NCBI GenBank assembly: GCA_004367505.1
Contig: SFCB01000166.1
Coordinates: forward strand, 1-63,674
Source of the DNA: Chloroflexi bacterium OHK40
Lineage (GTDB): Bacteria; Chloroflexota; Chloroflexia; Chloroflexales; Chloroflexaceae
Length of the DNA stretch: 63,674 bases
Direction of reading: 5' to 3'
Shown here: positions 9,024-17,854 of the stretch, piece by piece
How positions within the stretch are numbered: the first letter of the stretch is position 1
How the letters are laid out: each line of letters opens with the position of its first letter
Made by a program: the position numbers and the translations under genes
The notes under the pieces: generated by a model
What the model was told of the DNA's origin: nothing
Databases searched by the model: none
Seen by the model: the letters and a program-made list of their open reading frames with translations, nothing else

Positions 9024-10058
9024 TCAGCGGGCCGTCTGCGGACCCATGGCGCTCAGCTCGGCAAGCTGCCGGGCCTGCCCCGCGAAGGCCGCCTGAGCCC
9101 GCTCGATGTAGGCCCGAGCCTCCTGGAAGCGCTGAGCGGCCCGGTTGGCGTTGGCCACCTCGTAACTCCCGTAAAACTCGAGCAGTGCGTCCAACCCTTC
9201 CCGCTCTAGCTCCAGGCCCCGCCGATAATCATTGTGAGCCTGCTGCAGCGTGCGCGGGGGACGCAGCTCGCCAAGCGTGCTGATGGCGCTCTCGACGGTT
9301 GACCGCAGGCGCTGCGTTGCGGCCACGTGGCCTACCGACGCGCCACCGGGCTGGCTGGTCACCTGCCGGTAGGCAGCAGTGGCCTCGCGCAGTTCCACAC
9401 GCACGGGCTCCAGAGCGCTCAGGTAGCCAACCGTGAGGCTCTCCACCACTGCCAACGGCTCGGCCTCCAGGATGGGCTCGAAGGCCGGTCGTGTGGGCAC
9501 GGGCGGGGGCGGGGCACTGTAGGCCACCTCGGGCGGCGCCGCCACTGGCGCCTGCACGCGGCCCACGGCCAGCGCAAAACTCTCGTAGAGCACCAGGGCC
9601 AGGCACACCAGCACCAGCGGAAAGGCCCACAGCAGCAAACGCGCCCGGCTCATCTCACGCCGCGAGCGGCGCCAGCCTACCCACCACGGCTCCTGGCGAG
9701 TCTCTTCGGCGGGTACGGCCGCCACCTCTGGCAGCGCGTGGCCCGAGGCCGATCGTGCCGCGCCGTTGAGCCGCCTGCGCTCCTCCAGCAGCTGGAGCCC
9801 CCGCTGGGCCGGCTGGCTCTGCGGGTTCAGCTTGAGCACCGCGTTGAGGCAGAACGCCTGCTGCTCCGGATCGTCGAGCACGCCGGAGAGCCAGAGCCAG
9901 GCCTGCTCCTGCCGTGGGTCAAGCTGCACCGACCGGGTGAGCAGCCCAGCCGCCAGGCGCTTCTGCCCGGCCCGCGCCGCCGCCACACCGCGCAGGCAGA
10001 GCCGCTGGGCCTCGCTACTGTTGGCCTTGACAGCCGCCTCGCTGGTCGGAGAGCTCAT
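9024..10058 (-). CDS. Membrane-anchored TPR-like protein
   Basis: A 344-residue protein with an N-terminal tandem TPR-like region (about residues 10-85: LCLRGVAAARAGQKRLAAGLL, then EQAWLWLSGVLDDPEQQAFC). A single membrane span follows near residues 135-157 (LLLWAFPLVLVCLALVLYES), then a Pro-rich stretch and a helical extracytoplasmic domain (about 195-344). No catalytic motif is visible. The ATG at 10058 was chosen; an in-frame GTG at 10133 would add 25 residues of low-complexity acidic sequence. It follows the GH18 gene on the same strand, with 112 bases between. Confidence 0.65.
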   Translation of the reverse strand: MSSPTSEAAVKANSSEAQRLCLRGVAAARAGQKRLAAGLLTRSVQLDPRQEQAWLWLSGVLDDPEQQAFCLNAVLKLNPQSQPAQRGLQLLEERRRLNGAARSASGHALPEVAAVPAEETRQEPWWVGWRRSRREMSRARLLLWAFPLVLVCLALVLYESFALAVGRVQAPVAAPPEVAYSAPPPPVPTRPAFEPILEAEPLAVVESLTVGYLSALEPVRVELREATAAYRQVTSQPGGASVGHVAATQRLRSTVESAISTLGELRPPRTLQQAHNDYRRGLELEREGLDALLEFYGSYEVANANRAAQRFQEARAYIERAQAAFAGQARQLAELSAMGPQTAR

Positions 10059-10170
10059 GGCGCCGTGCTCTTCAGGCTCATCGTCACACAAAGGATCCTG
10101 TTCATTTGCATCGGGTGGGCCGCTGCACGCCACGTCCAGACGCGATGCCGAAGGCGTCTTGTGGTTCTCA

Positions 10171-11445
10171 TTAATGATCCGGCAGCAGGGGGCTGATCGC
10201 TCGCTGAATCAGGCTCGGGTCCTCAACCATATGGGTGCGCACCGTACGCCAGTACTCCGGCTTTTCATAGCCGAGCTGCCAGATCGCAATGCCCGCAAGG
10301 TCCAGTTCTTGCACTGTCTGCACCTTGTCGGCTAGCCCCGTCTCCGTCATAAACCAGACTTCGCGCCATCCCTGGGCCGTGCGGTAGCTGAAGGTACTCT
10401 CCCCCACGCGCCCGTTCGCATTGCGCTCGATGAAGCTGACCGTGGCGCCCCGCTCGTTGATAATCTCCTCGATCACACTCCAGGGGCGAGCCGTGGCCGG
10501 GCCACCGGGCGGCCAATCGTAGCCGTAGAAGTGCACCCCGATGAACACCTTCGATGGATCAACGACGCTCCGGGCATACTCGGCCACCGACTCGATCCAG
10601 TAGGCCGGTGCGACGGGGCCAGGGGTAGAGCCGCGCCAGTGGTAGTCGTAGGTCATGATCCGCAACTGGTCGACATGCTCACCGATCGCCGCCCAGTCCT
10701 GGTAGCCGCCCAGGCCGCCCCAATCGCTGTCTTTGGCATGGACCGCCACGGTCAGCAGCTTGCCGTGGGCGTGGAGGGCCGCCGCGAGGTCGCGGATAAA
10801 GGCGGTAAACTCCTCCCGCAGCGACGAGTCGAGCGATTCGTAGTCGATATCGATGCCGTCATAGTTGCGGGCCAGCACCTCATCGACGATGTGCTGGATG
10901 TGCCGTGCGCGCCGGTTTGGGTCGGTGAGCACCGGCACAACCGCGCCGGGATTGCCCACATTGTGGATGGAGGGAATGATCCGCACATTGTGCTCGTGGG
11001 CAATCCGCACCAGTTCATCGTTGCGGGTGCCATAAAGCCGGCCACTCGCATCGGTGGAATACCAGAAGGGGCTGATATCGTCGATGATGTCGGCGTTGGC
11101 AAAGAACGACTCCCGCGCGCCGCCCTCGAAGGCCGGCGGGAGCCAGACCACGATATAGCGGCCGCTCTTGGGGTGGTAGCTCACCGGCTCTGTCTGCAGA
11201 TCCCCAGCGGTGGGTACCGGCGTGGGCGGCACCGGGGTCGGCAGGACGATCAATGGCACAGCGGTGGGCGTGCTGGCCGGCGGCGCGGCCAGCGCTGTGG
11301 TGGCGCGTTGCTCGGCAACTGCCCGTAATTCCGGGAGCGCGCGAGCCAACTGTAACGTCTGGAAGATCAGGGCCCCGGCCACGCCCAGGGCGGCCAGGTA
11401 GAGGATGGCGAGGGTGATCGCACCAAGCGGGAGGCTGCGTCTCAT
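10171..11445 (-). CDS. Membrane-anchored GH18 family glycosidase-like protein
   Basis: A 424-residue protein with an N-terminal signal anchor (about residues 7-35), a Thr/Pro linker (55-80) and a GH18 TIM-barrel domain. The GH18 signature DGIDIDYE (196-203) is complete, including the catalytic acid E203 and the preceding aspartates. This organisation resembles YaaH/SleL-type cell-wall hydrolases more than secreted chitinases; the assignment to peptidoglycan is inference. It lies in a minus-strand series, zincin, GH18, TPR protein. Confidence 0.88.
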   Translation of the reverse strand: MRRSLPLGAITLAILYLAALGVAGALIFQTLQLARALPELRAVAEQRATTALAAPPASTPTAVPLIVLPTPVPPTPVPTAGDLQTEPVSYHPKSGRYIVVWLPPAFEGGARESFFANADIIDDISPFWYSTDASGRLYGTRNDELVRIAHEHNVRIIPSIHNVGNPGAVVPVLTDPNRRARHIQHIVDEVLARNYDGIDIDYESLDSSLREEFTAFIRDLAAALHAHGKLLTVAVHAKDSDWGGLGGYQDWAAIGEHVDQLRIMTYDYHWRGSTPGPVAPAYWIESVAEYARSVVDPSKVFIGVHFYGYDWPPGGPATARPWSVIEEIINERGATVSFIERNANGRVGESTFSYRTAQGWREVWFMTETGLADKVQTVQELDLAGIAIWQLGYEKPEYWRTVRTHMVEDPSLIQRAISPLLPDH

Positions 11446-11537
11446 CTACATCTGACCAGGGACGTTGGTGGGAGGTATCAGCGTGGGCGCAGCATGCTGC
11501 GTTGAGGGAGAACGGTCCGTGAGCATGGTGGCCCCCA

Positions 11538-11906
11538 TTAGTAGGCCCCGAGGTCCCGCAGGCGCGCATCGCTGATGCCGAAGGCGTGGGCGATCTCGTG
11601 GAGGACGGTACGCCGCACCTGCGCGCGCAGTTCGGCGGTGGTGCGAAAATCGCGCTCGAGTGGCTCCTGGAAGATCACGATCGTGTCGGGCGGGGCCAGG
11701 GTGCTGCTCGTGCGCTCCGTGAGTGGGACACCGTCGTACATGCCGTAGGCTGTCTGCCACGGGCGCAGACCAAGGGCGCGCCGCTGCTCGCGGGTGGGAC
11801 GCCTGGCCACGATCACCTCGACATTGTCCAGGTGGGCCGCGAAGGCCGGGGGCAGGCTCTCCAGCGCCTCTACTACCAGTTGCTCGAAGCTCTCGCTGTC
11901 CATCAC
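11538..11906 (-). CDS. Zincin-like metallopeptidase (PF06262 type)
   Basis: A 122-residue single-domain protein with an intact HEIAH zinc motif (H103, E104, H107) followed by AFGISD, the arrangement of the small zincin-like family PF06262/DUF1025. Substrates are unknown in the family. A consensus promoter ends exactly 6 bases before the GTG at 11906, so the transcript probably begins at that GTG (leaderless). The next codon is ATG at 11903, the alternative start. No Shine-Dalgarno site is possible in either case. Confidence 0.85.
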   Translation of the reverse strand: MMDSESFEQLVVEALESLPPAFAAHLDNVEVIVARRPTREQRRALGLRPWQTAYGMYDGVPLTERTSSTLAPPDTIVIFQEPLERDFRTTAELRAQVRRTVLHEIAHAFGISDARLRDLGAY

Positions 11907-11912
11907 GGGGTT

Positions 11913-11942
11913 ATTATACGGGCCACAACTTCAGGGTGTCAA
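11913..11942 (-). promoter_or_regulatory. Consensus promoter, leaderless, for the zincin gene
   Basis: On the minus strand, TTGACA (11942-11937), an 18-base spacer and TATAAT (11918-11913), then 6 bases (aacccc) to GTG. Both hexamers are perfect consensus. The expected transcription start coincides with the start codon. Confidence 0.75.
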
Positions 11943-12175
11943 GGATTTTTTTCCTATTTGCGCATCTCTGCGGCACAGAGCCGCCGTTTCCTGGCTGAAA
12001 TGTCCAACAAACAAGTGTGGGGAGAGCGGGCATGGTGAGGGGAGATCCACCTCGGCGCCGATGTGTGGGGCGGGCCAACGTGGTAGACTGCCGGCCGATG
12101 AGACCCTATGCGGAGGGTGTGGCGTGCAACGGCGCACCGACGACGGGCCGAGGCCCCCTATTGCTCCAGCGCCCT

Positions 12176-13177
12176 ATGCGTGCACAGTCATTCCTGGCCC
12201 GAGCATGGTTGCCAGTTCTCCTTCTAGCCTTGATCGCCCCGTACCGGATGGCCCAGCCGTCTCTGGCGTCCCATTCGCGAACACTATGGGCCAGCTCCCA
12301 ATCGTCCGGGGTCCAGCCCACACTGGTTCAGGCGCCGCAGTGGAGCCCTGCAGAGGGTGAGCCCGCCGTACGATTGTCCAGCCAGCATGGCGCCACTGGC
12401 AGCCCGGACGCGCGGGGGCACGAGCGGAACGCTCCTCCTATCAGCGCGGTGCACGGAGCCCGGCGGAATAGCGCCCGGCCGCCGGAACCCACGATCGAGC
12501 CCTTCGTACGGCCCGACCTTGCACGCCGCATGGAGCGTCTGCGGCCACTCATTCTGGCCGCCGCCCGCCGCCACAACCGGCCCGAGCTCTCCGGCATGGA
12601 CGATGAGGCCTTCGCGGCGGTGATCGCGCTAGTGCTCTACAACGAAAACTTCGGCTGGCTCGAAGATGATCTGGCGCCGCTGCGGGTCTTCACGCCGCTC
12701 TACCAGGATCTCCAGCGGCAGGCCAACGCCCACATGCCTGGCAGCAATTTTAGCGTCTGGCCCGCCAACCTGCGCCCCTCCGTCGCGCTCGAGATCCTTG
12801 GCCAGCAGCTCCCGCTCGCCAATAGCACGGTGATCACCGTGCCGGTACAGGTGGCAGGCAGCACGATCGACCCCACCGCCTACACGAGCCGCGAGGAGCT
12901 CTTCGCGGCGATCAATGCCGAGATCAGCCGCGACGACATGGCCGTTGCCTACCTGGCCGCCAATCTCGAGCGGGGCCTCTACCGGGCCCACTACGAGGGC
13001 GTGCCCGTCAGCTGGCGCACCCTCGCCGCCTGGCACAACCAGGGTCTGGTTGACCCGAGGGCCATCCGCGCAAACCCCACGGCCCGCGACTACGTGCGCC
13101 GCGCCTCGGCGTTTGTGCCGCTGGCCACCAGGCTCGTGGCCCCGCGCAGCAGCCCGATCGGTCCGCGCATGGTCTGA
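12176..13177 (+). CDS. Exported protein of unknown function
   Basis: A 333-residue product with a clear signal sequence (MRAQSFLARAWLPVLLLALI) and a low-complexity region to about residue 115. The conserved-looking domain (about 120-320) begins RPLILAAARRHNRPELSGMDDEAF and contains VLYNENFGW and SVWPANLRPSVALEI. The order of an acidic residue after a helix followed by a Pro/Ala loop is loosely reminiscent of lysozyme-like (SLT) folds, but no diagnostic motif is present and I do not assign a function. In-frame ATGs at 12098 and 12032 would give longer, poorer N-termini. Confidence 0.6.
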   Translation: MRAQSFLARAWLPVLLLALIAPYRMAQPSLASHSRTLWASSQSSGVQPTLVQAPQWSPAEGEPAVRLSSQHGATGSPDARGHERNAPPISAVHGARRNSARPPEPTIEPFVRPDLARRMERLRPLILAAARRHNRPELSGMDDEAFAAVIALVLYNENFGWLEDDLAPLRVFTPLYQDLQRQANAHMPGSNFSVWPANLRPSVALEILGQQLPLANSTVITVPVQVAGSTIDPTAYTSREELFAAINAEISRDDMAVAYLAANLERGLYRAHYEGVPVSWRTLAAWHNQGLVDPRAIRANPTARDYVRRASAFVPLATRLVAPRSSPIGPRMV

Positions 13178-13370
13178 CACGAGCGTCGCGACCGCCGGCC
13201 CCCTGGCGTGAGCCAGGGACACGCCGCGTGTTCCATCGCGCTGCGCCAATCCGGGTGAGTGCGCTGGCTCGCGAGCCGACTGCGATGTCCCGGTGGGGCT
13301 GAGGCGCCCCGCTCGGAGCGTCTTTACGCGGCAGGATCAGGGTGTGCCGGCTGGTCCAATCCCCTGTCCC

Positions 13371-13450
13371 CCCGCGGGCCGTGGCGCTGAAGCGCGCGGC
13401 TACGGGGAAGCGAAGCCCGCCTGCGCGGACTCTTGTAGCCGCTGGTGGTA
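13371..13450 (+). repeat. Family R1 composite repeat, copy 2 (left half)
   Basis: Contains GTGGCGCTGAAGCGCGCGG then AAGCCCGCCTGCGCGGACTC, closely matching 6680-6735 and the inverted copy at 45 kb. It lies between convergent genes in the 301-base gap 13178-13478; nothing else was recognised there. Confidence 0.6.
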
Positions 13451-13478
13451 ACGAGCTGGCATGCGGAGTGGCAGGCCA

Positions 13479-13709
13479 CTACGCGGGTATCAGGCGCTCG
13501 CGGACGGCCCGCTCCAGACCGGGAGGGGTTACCTGGGGGAAGTAGTCGGTCTCGATCATCACGGCTGGCACGTCGTCGCACGCAGCCATACACTCCAGCT
13601 CAACGACGATCAGCTTCTCGGGGAAGGCTGCGGCTAGCTGGGCAACCATGCGAAGAACATCGGGCCTGCTGCGGATGCACAGCCGGCAGATCGTGATCTG
13701 GAGGGGCAT
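13479..13709 (-). CDS. Small [2Fe-2S] ferredoxin-like protein
   Basis: A 76-residue protein with four cysteines in the order C8-x2-C11 and ECMAAC near residues 39-44, in a thioredoxin-like [2Fe-2S] fold such as DUF1636 or the NuoE C-terminal type. The pattern suggests an iron-sulfur electron carrier or metal-binding protein; no partner oxidoreductase is adjacent. It starts MPLQITICRLC, after a promoter at 13810-13838 with a leader of about 95 bases. Confidence 0.7.
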   Translation of the reverse strand: MPLQITICRLCIRSRPDVLRMVAQLAAAFPEKLIVVELECMAACDDVPAVMIETDYFPQVTPPGLERAVRERLIPA

Positions 13710-13809
13710 AGGGCCAGCCTTTCCAGGCGCCAGAGGGCCTGCCCTCGCCACTCCGCGCATCGGCCCGCAACTGGCGCCAGGGTGGCACCGGTTGCCCGGG
13801 TTCGAGGCA

Positions 13810-13838
13810 AGTGTACACCCTACGTCGGGTCTTTGCAA
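13810..13838 (-). promoter_or_regulatory. Promoter for the [2Fe-2S] protein, with adjacent inverted repeat
   Basis: On the minus strand, TTGCAA (13838-13833), 17 bases, TACACT (13815-13810). Just upstream lies an 8-bp inverted repeat CCTGTGCA (13841-13848) / TGCACAGG (13875-13882), a candidate operator. The rest of the 340-base divergent gap (13710-14049) holds a CCCCGATCGGGG palindrome and no gene. Confidence 0.5.
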
Positions 13839-14037
13839 CCCCTGTGCACACAATCGGTCGATCATCCGTAAGCTTGCACAGGCCACCGGCACAAGGTGAG
13901 CCTCCAGGGTGCGGCGCCGGGAGCCCCGATCGGGGAGCGGGTTTCCACCGGCGCGGAGGTGTCTTCCCCATTGAGGGGTGGGCGCCGGGGCTGGCGAGAA
14001 CGGAACGGCACGCACAGCAGCGCCAGAGCGGCTCGTG

Positions 14038-14049
14038 TATAATGGAGCC
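14038..14049 (+). promoter_or_regulatory. -10 box placed for a leaderless start
   Basis: TATAAT at 14038-14043, then exactly 6 bases (GGAGCC) to the ATG at 14050. The predicted transcription start is the A of the ATG. No -35 match was found. Confidence 0.55.
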
Positions 14050-14937
14050 ATGCCTCGGCCAGCAGAGCAGCAACAACGCCCCCCCGCAGGCGCGCCCATT
14101 CGGGTCCACACCCACGCCGAGCGCGGGATCAGCTACCTGCAGGCCGGCGCCAGTGGCCCCCCGATTGTGATGCTCCACGGCTGGGGCGCCTTCAAAGAGT
14201 TGTGGTGGAGCACCCTGCGCCGCCTCGGGCGGCAGTTTCGCTGCTTCGCCCTGGACATCCCCGGCCATGGCGAGTCGCCGATCGGCCGCGCCACCACCAT
14301 GACTGCCCTTGCAGAGACGGTGGCGGCCTTCTGCGATGACCTGAACCTCTCGCGGATCGTACTGATGGGCCACTCGATGGGTGGCAGCGTGGCCTGCGAG
14401 CTCACCCTGCGCCGTACCGACCTGGTTGAGCGGCTCATCCTCGTGGATGCCGCAGTCGATCCGCACTTGATGCCGAGCTTCGCCCGCACCTACCTGCTGC
14501 CGCTCAACGGGTGGACGCTCTTTCGCCTGATGCTGCTCGGCGCCCGGATCGCCAGCCCTATCGGCGCGCTGGTGCCCCACGATCACGGCGGCGGCTGGCT
14601 GCGCCCATGGCTGCGCCGGGGCTCCTACCTGGCCTACTTTGACCCGGAGCCACTCTACCTGCTGTATCGCTCGCTCTTCGCGACCCGCGCCGGCGAGACG
14701 CTCCGACAGATCGCCGTGCCAACCCTGGTGATCTCCGGCCAGTTCGACTCGGTGGTCCCGCCCCGTCACTCGCGCCGGATCGCCCGCACCATCCCCGGCG
14801 CCCGCTATGTCGAGATCCAGGGCGCCCTCCACAACCCCATGGACGAACGTCCACGGGCCTTTGAGGAAGCCGTGCTGGCCTTTCTGGCTGAAGCCCATGC
14901 CCCGCACCATCCGGAACGGGTAGCACATAGCCAGTAG
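14050..14937 (+). CDS. Alpha/beta hydrolase
   Basis: A 295-residue soluble hydrolase. The oxyanion segment MLHGWG is near residue 40, the nucleophile elbow is GHSMGGS, the catalytic acid is in SGQFDSVVPP, and the His is in GALHNPMDERP near the C-terminus, so the triad is complete. Esterase or lipase-type activity is likely; the substrate is unknown. It is the first gene of a plus-strand series with a second hydrolase (30-base gap) and an acyl-CoA ligase, which suggests acyl-ester or fatty-acid turnover. The start is fixed by the promoter spacing rather than by a ribosome-binding site. Confidence 0.88.
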   Translation: MPRPAEQQQRPPAGAPIRVHTHAERGISYLQAGASGPPIVMLHGWGAFKELWWSTLRRLGRQFRCFALDIPGHGESPIGRATTMTALAETVAAFCDDLNLSRIVLMGHSMGGSVACELTLRRTDLVERLILVDAAVDPHLMPSFARTYLLPLNGWTLFRLMLLGARIASPIGALVPHDHGGGWLRPWLRRGSYLAYFDPEPLYLLYRSLFATRAGETLRQIAVPTLVISGQFDSVVPPRHSRRIARTIPGARYVEIQGALHNPMDERPRAFEEAVLAFLAEAHAPHHPERVAHSQ

Positions 14938-14967
14938 CGCTTCGCGCTCACCCAAGCGTCAAAGCCT

Positions 14968-15810
14968 ATGGACCTCACTCCCTACCGCAAGGAGCTTCTG
15001 CTGGCTGGCACCGCGCCCGTCCGCCTGAGCGTGGTCGATGTTGGCCCCCTGGAGCCGCCTGGCCGCGGCACCGTGGTATGCATCCACGGCTGCGCCGGCC
15101 ACCTCGAGCAGTGGGCGCCGCAGATCGCCCATCTCGCCGAGCACTATCGTGTGATTGCGCCGGACCTGCGGGGCCACGGCCACTCGGAGGTGGTGGCCTC
15201 GGCCTACTCGCTGGAGGAGTTCCTCTGGGACCTTACCCAGCTGCTCACCCGGCTCCAGGTGGCCGACCCCTTCATCCTCATGGCCCACTCCTTCGGCGGC
15301 CCGATCGCGATCACCTTCGCCGCGACCCAGCCCCAGCGGGTGAGCCGGCTGGTGCTGATCGCCACCGGCCCCGAGATGCACCTGAACCCGCTCCACGAGT
15401 TTGTGGTCAAACTGCCGCTCCCGCTGCGCTACCTGGAGGGCCTGCGCCCCGCGCTTATGCCGAAGACGTATGCGCCCGTCGCGGTGATCCAGCAGGTGCT
15501 GGCTGGTACGCTCTTTCGCTGGGACGGGCGCAAGGTGCTGCCCCAGGTGACGACCCCGACCCTGATCATCGCCGGCCAGTGGGATTTTATCGCCCCGGTG
15601 AGCCAGGCCGAGGAGAGCCAGCGCCTGATGCCCAACGCCCGCCTCGAAGTCGTTAAGTATACCCGGCACCTGCCCCACCTCGAGCGGCCTGATGCCGTCA
15701 ACCGCCTGCTGGACCGCTTCCTGGAGGGTCCGCGCTTATGGAGGGAACAGGGAGCCGGAGACAGGGGACAGGGCAGCGCGAGCGCTGAGTCGGCGCAACC
15801 CGGGTCTTGA
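14968..15810 (+). CDS. Alpha/beta hydrolase
   Basis: A 280-residue hydrolase with HGCAGH oxyanion loop, nucleophile elbow AHSFGG, acid in AGQWDFIAP and His in RHLPHLERP. It is distinct in sequence from the preceding hydrolase, so it is not a recent tandem copy. The last about 25 residues are low complexity (REQGAGDRGQGSASAE) and may be non-homologous tail. It probably shares a transcript with the preceding gene. Confidence 0.87.
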   Translation: MDLTPYRKELLLAGTAPVRLSVVDVGPLEPPGRGTVVCIHGCAGHLEQWAPQIAHLAEHYRVIAPDLRGHGHSEVVASAYSLEEFLWDLTQLLTRLQVADPFILMAHSFGGPIAITFAATQPQRVSRLVLIATGPEMHLNPLHEFVVKLPLPLRYLEGLRPALMPKTYAPVAVIQQVLAGTLFRWDGRKVLPQVTTPTLIIAGQWDFIAPVSQAEESQRLMPNARLEVVKYTRHLPHLERPDAVNRLLDRFLEGPRLWREQGAGDRGQGSASAESAQPGS

Positions 15811-15881
15811 CTGCGGACTCTCCAGACTAATTGCTGTCCTCCTGTGAGAACCGGTCCTCTGTTCATTCTACCCGGTGCTTT

Positions 15882-17540
15882 ATGGAAAAGCCCTGGCTCC
15901 AGCACTACGACTCGGGTGTCCCCCACACGCTTGGGATGGTGCCCGGAACGCTCCCATCCCTGCTCGACGAGGCTTCCGCCGCCTTCCCCGATGCGCCGGC
16001 GGTGAGCTTCTACGGACGCACGCTCACCTACCACGAGCTGCGCGAAGAGGCCCGCCGCTGTGCCCGAGGCCTGCTGGCCGCTGGCCTGGCCCCTGGTGAA
16101 CGCGTGCTGCTGCTGCTACCCAACGTCCCCCAGGCGGTGATCGGCTACTACGGCGCGCTCATGGCCGGAGCCGTGGTGGTGCTCACCAACCCGCTCTTCG
16201 ACGCCGAGGCCCTGGCCTACGAACTGGCCGACTCGGGCGCCACTGCTATCCTGGCGCTCAGTATGTTCTACGAACTGGTGGAGCAGGCCCGCGCCGCCGC
16301 CGGGGTCGGCAGGGTGATCTACACCAACCTCAAGGAGTACTTGCCACCGGCCCAGCGCACTCTCTTCACGCTGCTACGCCAGGAGCGCGAGGGGCACCGT
16401 GTGCCGGAAGAGGTAGCGGCCCGGGCGCTGTGGCTTCAGCGCCTGCTCGCCGAGGCGCGCGCTGGCGATCTACCGCCCGTCCGCCCCGAAGACGACGCGG
16501 TGATCCTCTACACCTCTGGCACCACTGGCCAGGCCAAGGGCGTGCTCCACAGCCACGCATCGCTCCATGCCAACGCCCTGCAGACGAGCGCGTGGTTCGC
16601 CGGGGCCGAGCGGGGGCGCGAGCGTGTGCTCTGCGCCATCCCCTTCTCGCACTCCTACGGCATGACGGCCTGCATGAACTTCAGCGTGACCCTCGCCGCC
16701 GCCATGGTGCTCCTCCCCACCTTCGAGACCCGGCACGTGCTCAATACGATCCGGCGCGAGCGACCGACGATCTTCCCCGGCGTGCCGCCGATGTACGCCG
16801 CCCTGAACGAAGTGCCCGGCGTCCGCCACTACGGCCTCGGCTCGCTCAAGGGCTGCCTTTGTGGCGCCGCGCCCCTGCCGGTCGAGGTGCAGGAGGGCTT
16901 CGAGCGCATCACCCGCGCGCGCCTGGTGGAGGGCTACGGGCTCACCGAGGCTGGCCCCGCGACCCACGCCAACCCCCTGTGGGGTAAGCGCCGCGCCGGC
17001 ACGATCGGTCTGCCCCTCCCCGACACTGAGGCGAAGATCGTGGATATGGCGACCGGCGCCGAGTTGCCCCCCGGCGCGGTGGGCGAACTCCTGGTGCGCG
17101 GCCCCCAGCTGATGCGCGGCTACTGGCGTCGCCCCCACGAGACGGCCGAGGCCCTCACTCCCGATGGCTGGCTGCGCACCGGCGATGTGGCCCGGATGAC
17201 GCACGACGGCTACTTCCAGGTGATCGAACGCAAGAAGGAGATGATCGTCGCCGGCCCCTACAACATCTACCCCCGCGATGTCGAGGAGTTGCTCTACGAG
17301 CATCCCAAGGTGATCGACGCCGCCGTGGTGGGGACGCCCACCCCCGACGGCGGCACCGAGATCCGCGCCTTCGTGGTGCTGCGCCCTGGCGAGCGCGTCA
17401 GCGAGGCCGAGGTACTCGCCTTCCTGCGCGACCGCCTGCACGTGCCCGTGGCGCCCAGCAGCGTCGAGTTTCGCCAGGCACTGCCCCGCAGCCCGATCGG
17501 CAAGCTCTTGCGCCGCAAGCTCGTCGAACCGCAGGACTAA
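15882..17540 (+). CDS. Acyl-CoA synthetase (AMP-forming), FadD-like
   Basis: A 552-residue adenylate-forming ligase that would activate a fatty or aromatic acid to its CoA thioester. The P-loop-like motif is YTSGTTGQAKGV, the A5 motif is EGYGLTEAGP, A7 is LRTGDVA, A8 is ERKKEMIVAGPYNIYP and the catalytic Lys is in RSPIGKLLRRKL. All core motifs are present. The sequence is closest in feel to long-chain fatty-acid ligases. The ATG at 15882 (MEKPWLQHYDSG) was chosen because upstream codons are not family-like. The neighbouring hydrolases could supply its acid substrate. Confidence 0.92.
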   Translation: MEKPWLQHYDSGVPHTLGMVPGTLPSLLDEASAAFPDAPAVSFYGRTLTYHELREEARRCARGLLAAGLAPGERVLLLLPNVPQAVIGYYGALMAGAVVVLTNPLFDAEALAYELADSGATAILALSMFYELVEQARAAAGVGRVIYTNLKEYLPPAQRTLFTLLRQEREGHRVPEEVAARALWLQRLLAEARAGDLPPVRPEDDAVILYTSGTTGQAKGVLHSHASLHANALQTSAWFAGAERGRERVLCAIPFSHSYGMTACMNFSVTLAAAMVLLPTFETRHVLNTIRRERPTIFPGVPPMYAALNEVPGVRHYGLGSLKGCLCGAAPLPVEVQEGFERITRARLVEGYGLTEAGPATHANPLWGKRRAGTIGLPLPDTEAKIVDMATGAELPPGAVGELLVRGPQLMRGYWRRPHETAEALTPDGWLRTGDVARMTHDGYFQVIERKKEMIVAGPYNIYPRDVEELLYEHPKVIDAAVVGTPTPDGGTEIRAFVVLRPGERVSEAEVLAFLRDRLHVPVAPSSVEFRQALPRSPIGKLLRRKLVEPQD

Positions 17541-17854
17541 ATGCGGCCACGAGCATCCTGCGGCCGCCCGGGTGGGGACGCAGCACGCGGCGGGTATACC
17601 AGGCATCGAACAGGACGAAACCGCGTCATCGTTCAGGCGCGTGCGCAGCGACACAGCGCGCTGCATTCAAGCAGAGTATCGACAAGGATCGTGACACACG
17701 TTCGTTCACCACAGCGGCAGGAAGCCCGCAGGGCCGGGCGAATCGCAGGGCGTGGCAGTCCTTCCCGTGCCGAAACGGCCTCCCCCTTGTGGCCACGCCG
17801 GCCCGCAGCCCCTCGGGCCCACCGTGCCTGCCACCCCGCTGTGCTGCAGCTATC

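Noticed and set aside
12098-12175. Upstream ATG (12098) for the exported protein, behind a TAGACT box
   Set aside because: It would bury the signal peptide 26 residues in; the TAGACT box is a weak -10 with no -35. Kept only as an alternative.
13798-13830. GGTTCGA-like string suggesting a tRNA T-loop
   Set aside because: No acceptor stem, anticodon arm or 3-prime half could be folded; it lies in a promoter region.
13479-14111. Long 210-codon version of the [2Fe-2S] protein
   Set aside because: The extra N-terminal sequence crosses the divergent promoter region and is Arg/Gly/Pro-rich; the ATG at 13709 gives a compact domain.
16470-17666. 398-codon antisense frame over the acyl-CoA ligase
   Set aside because: Shadow ORF with repetitive His/Gly/Ala composition and no recognisable motif.
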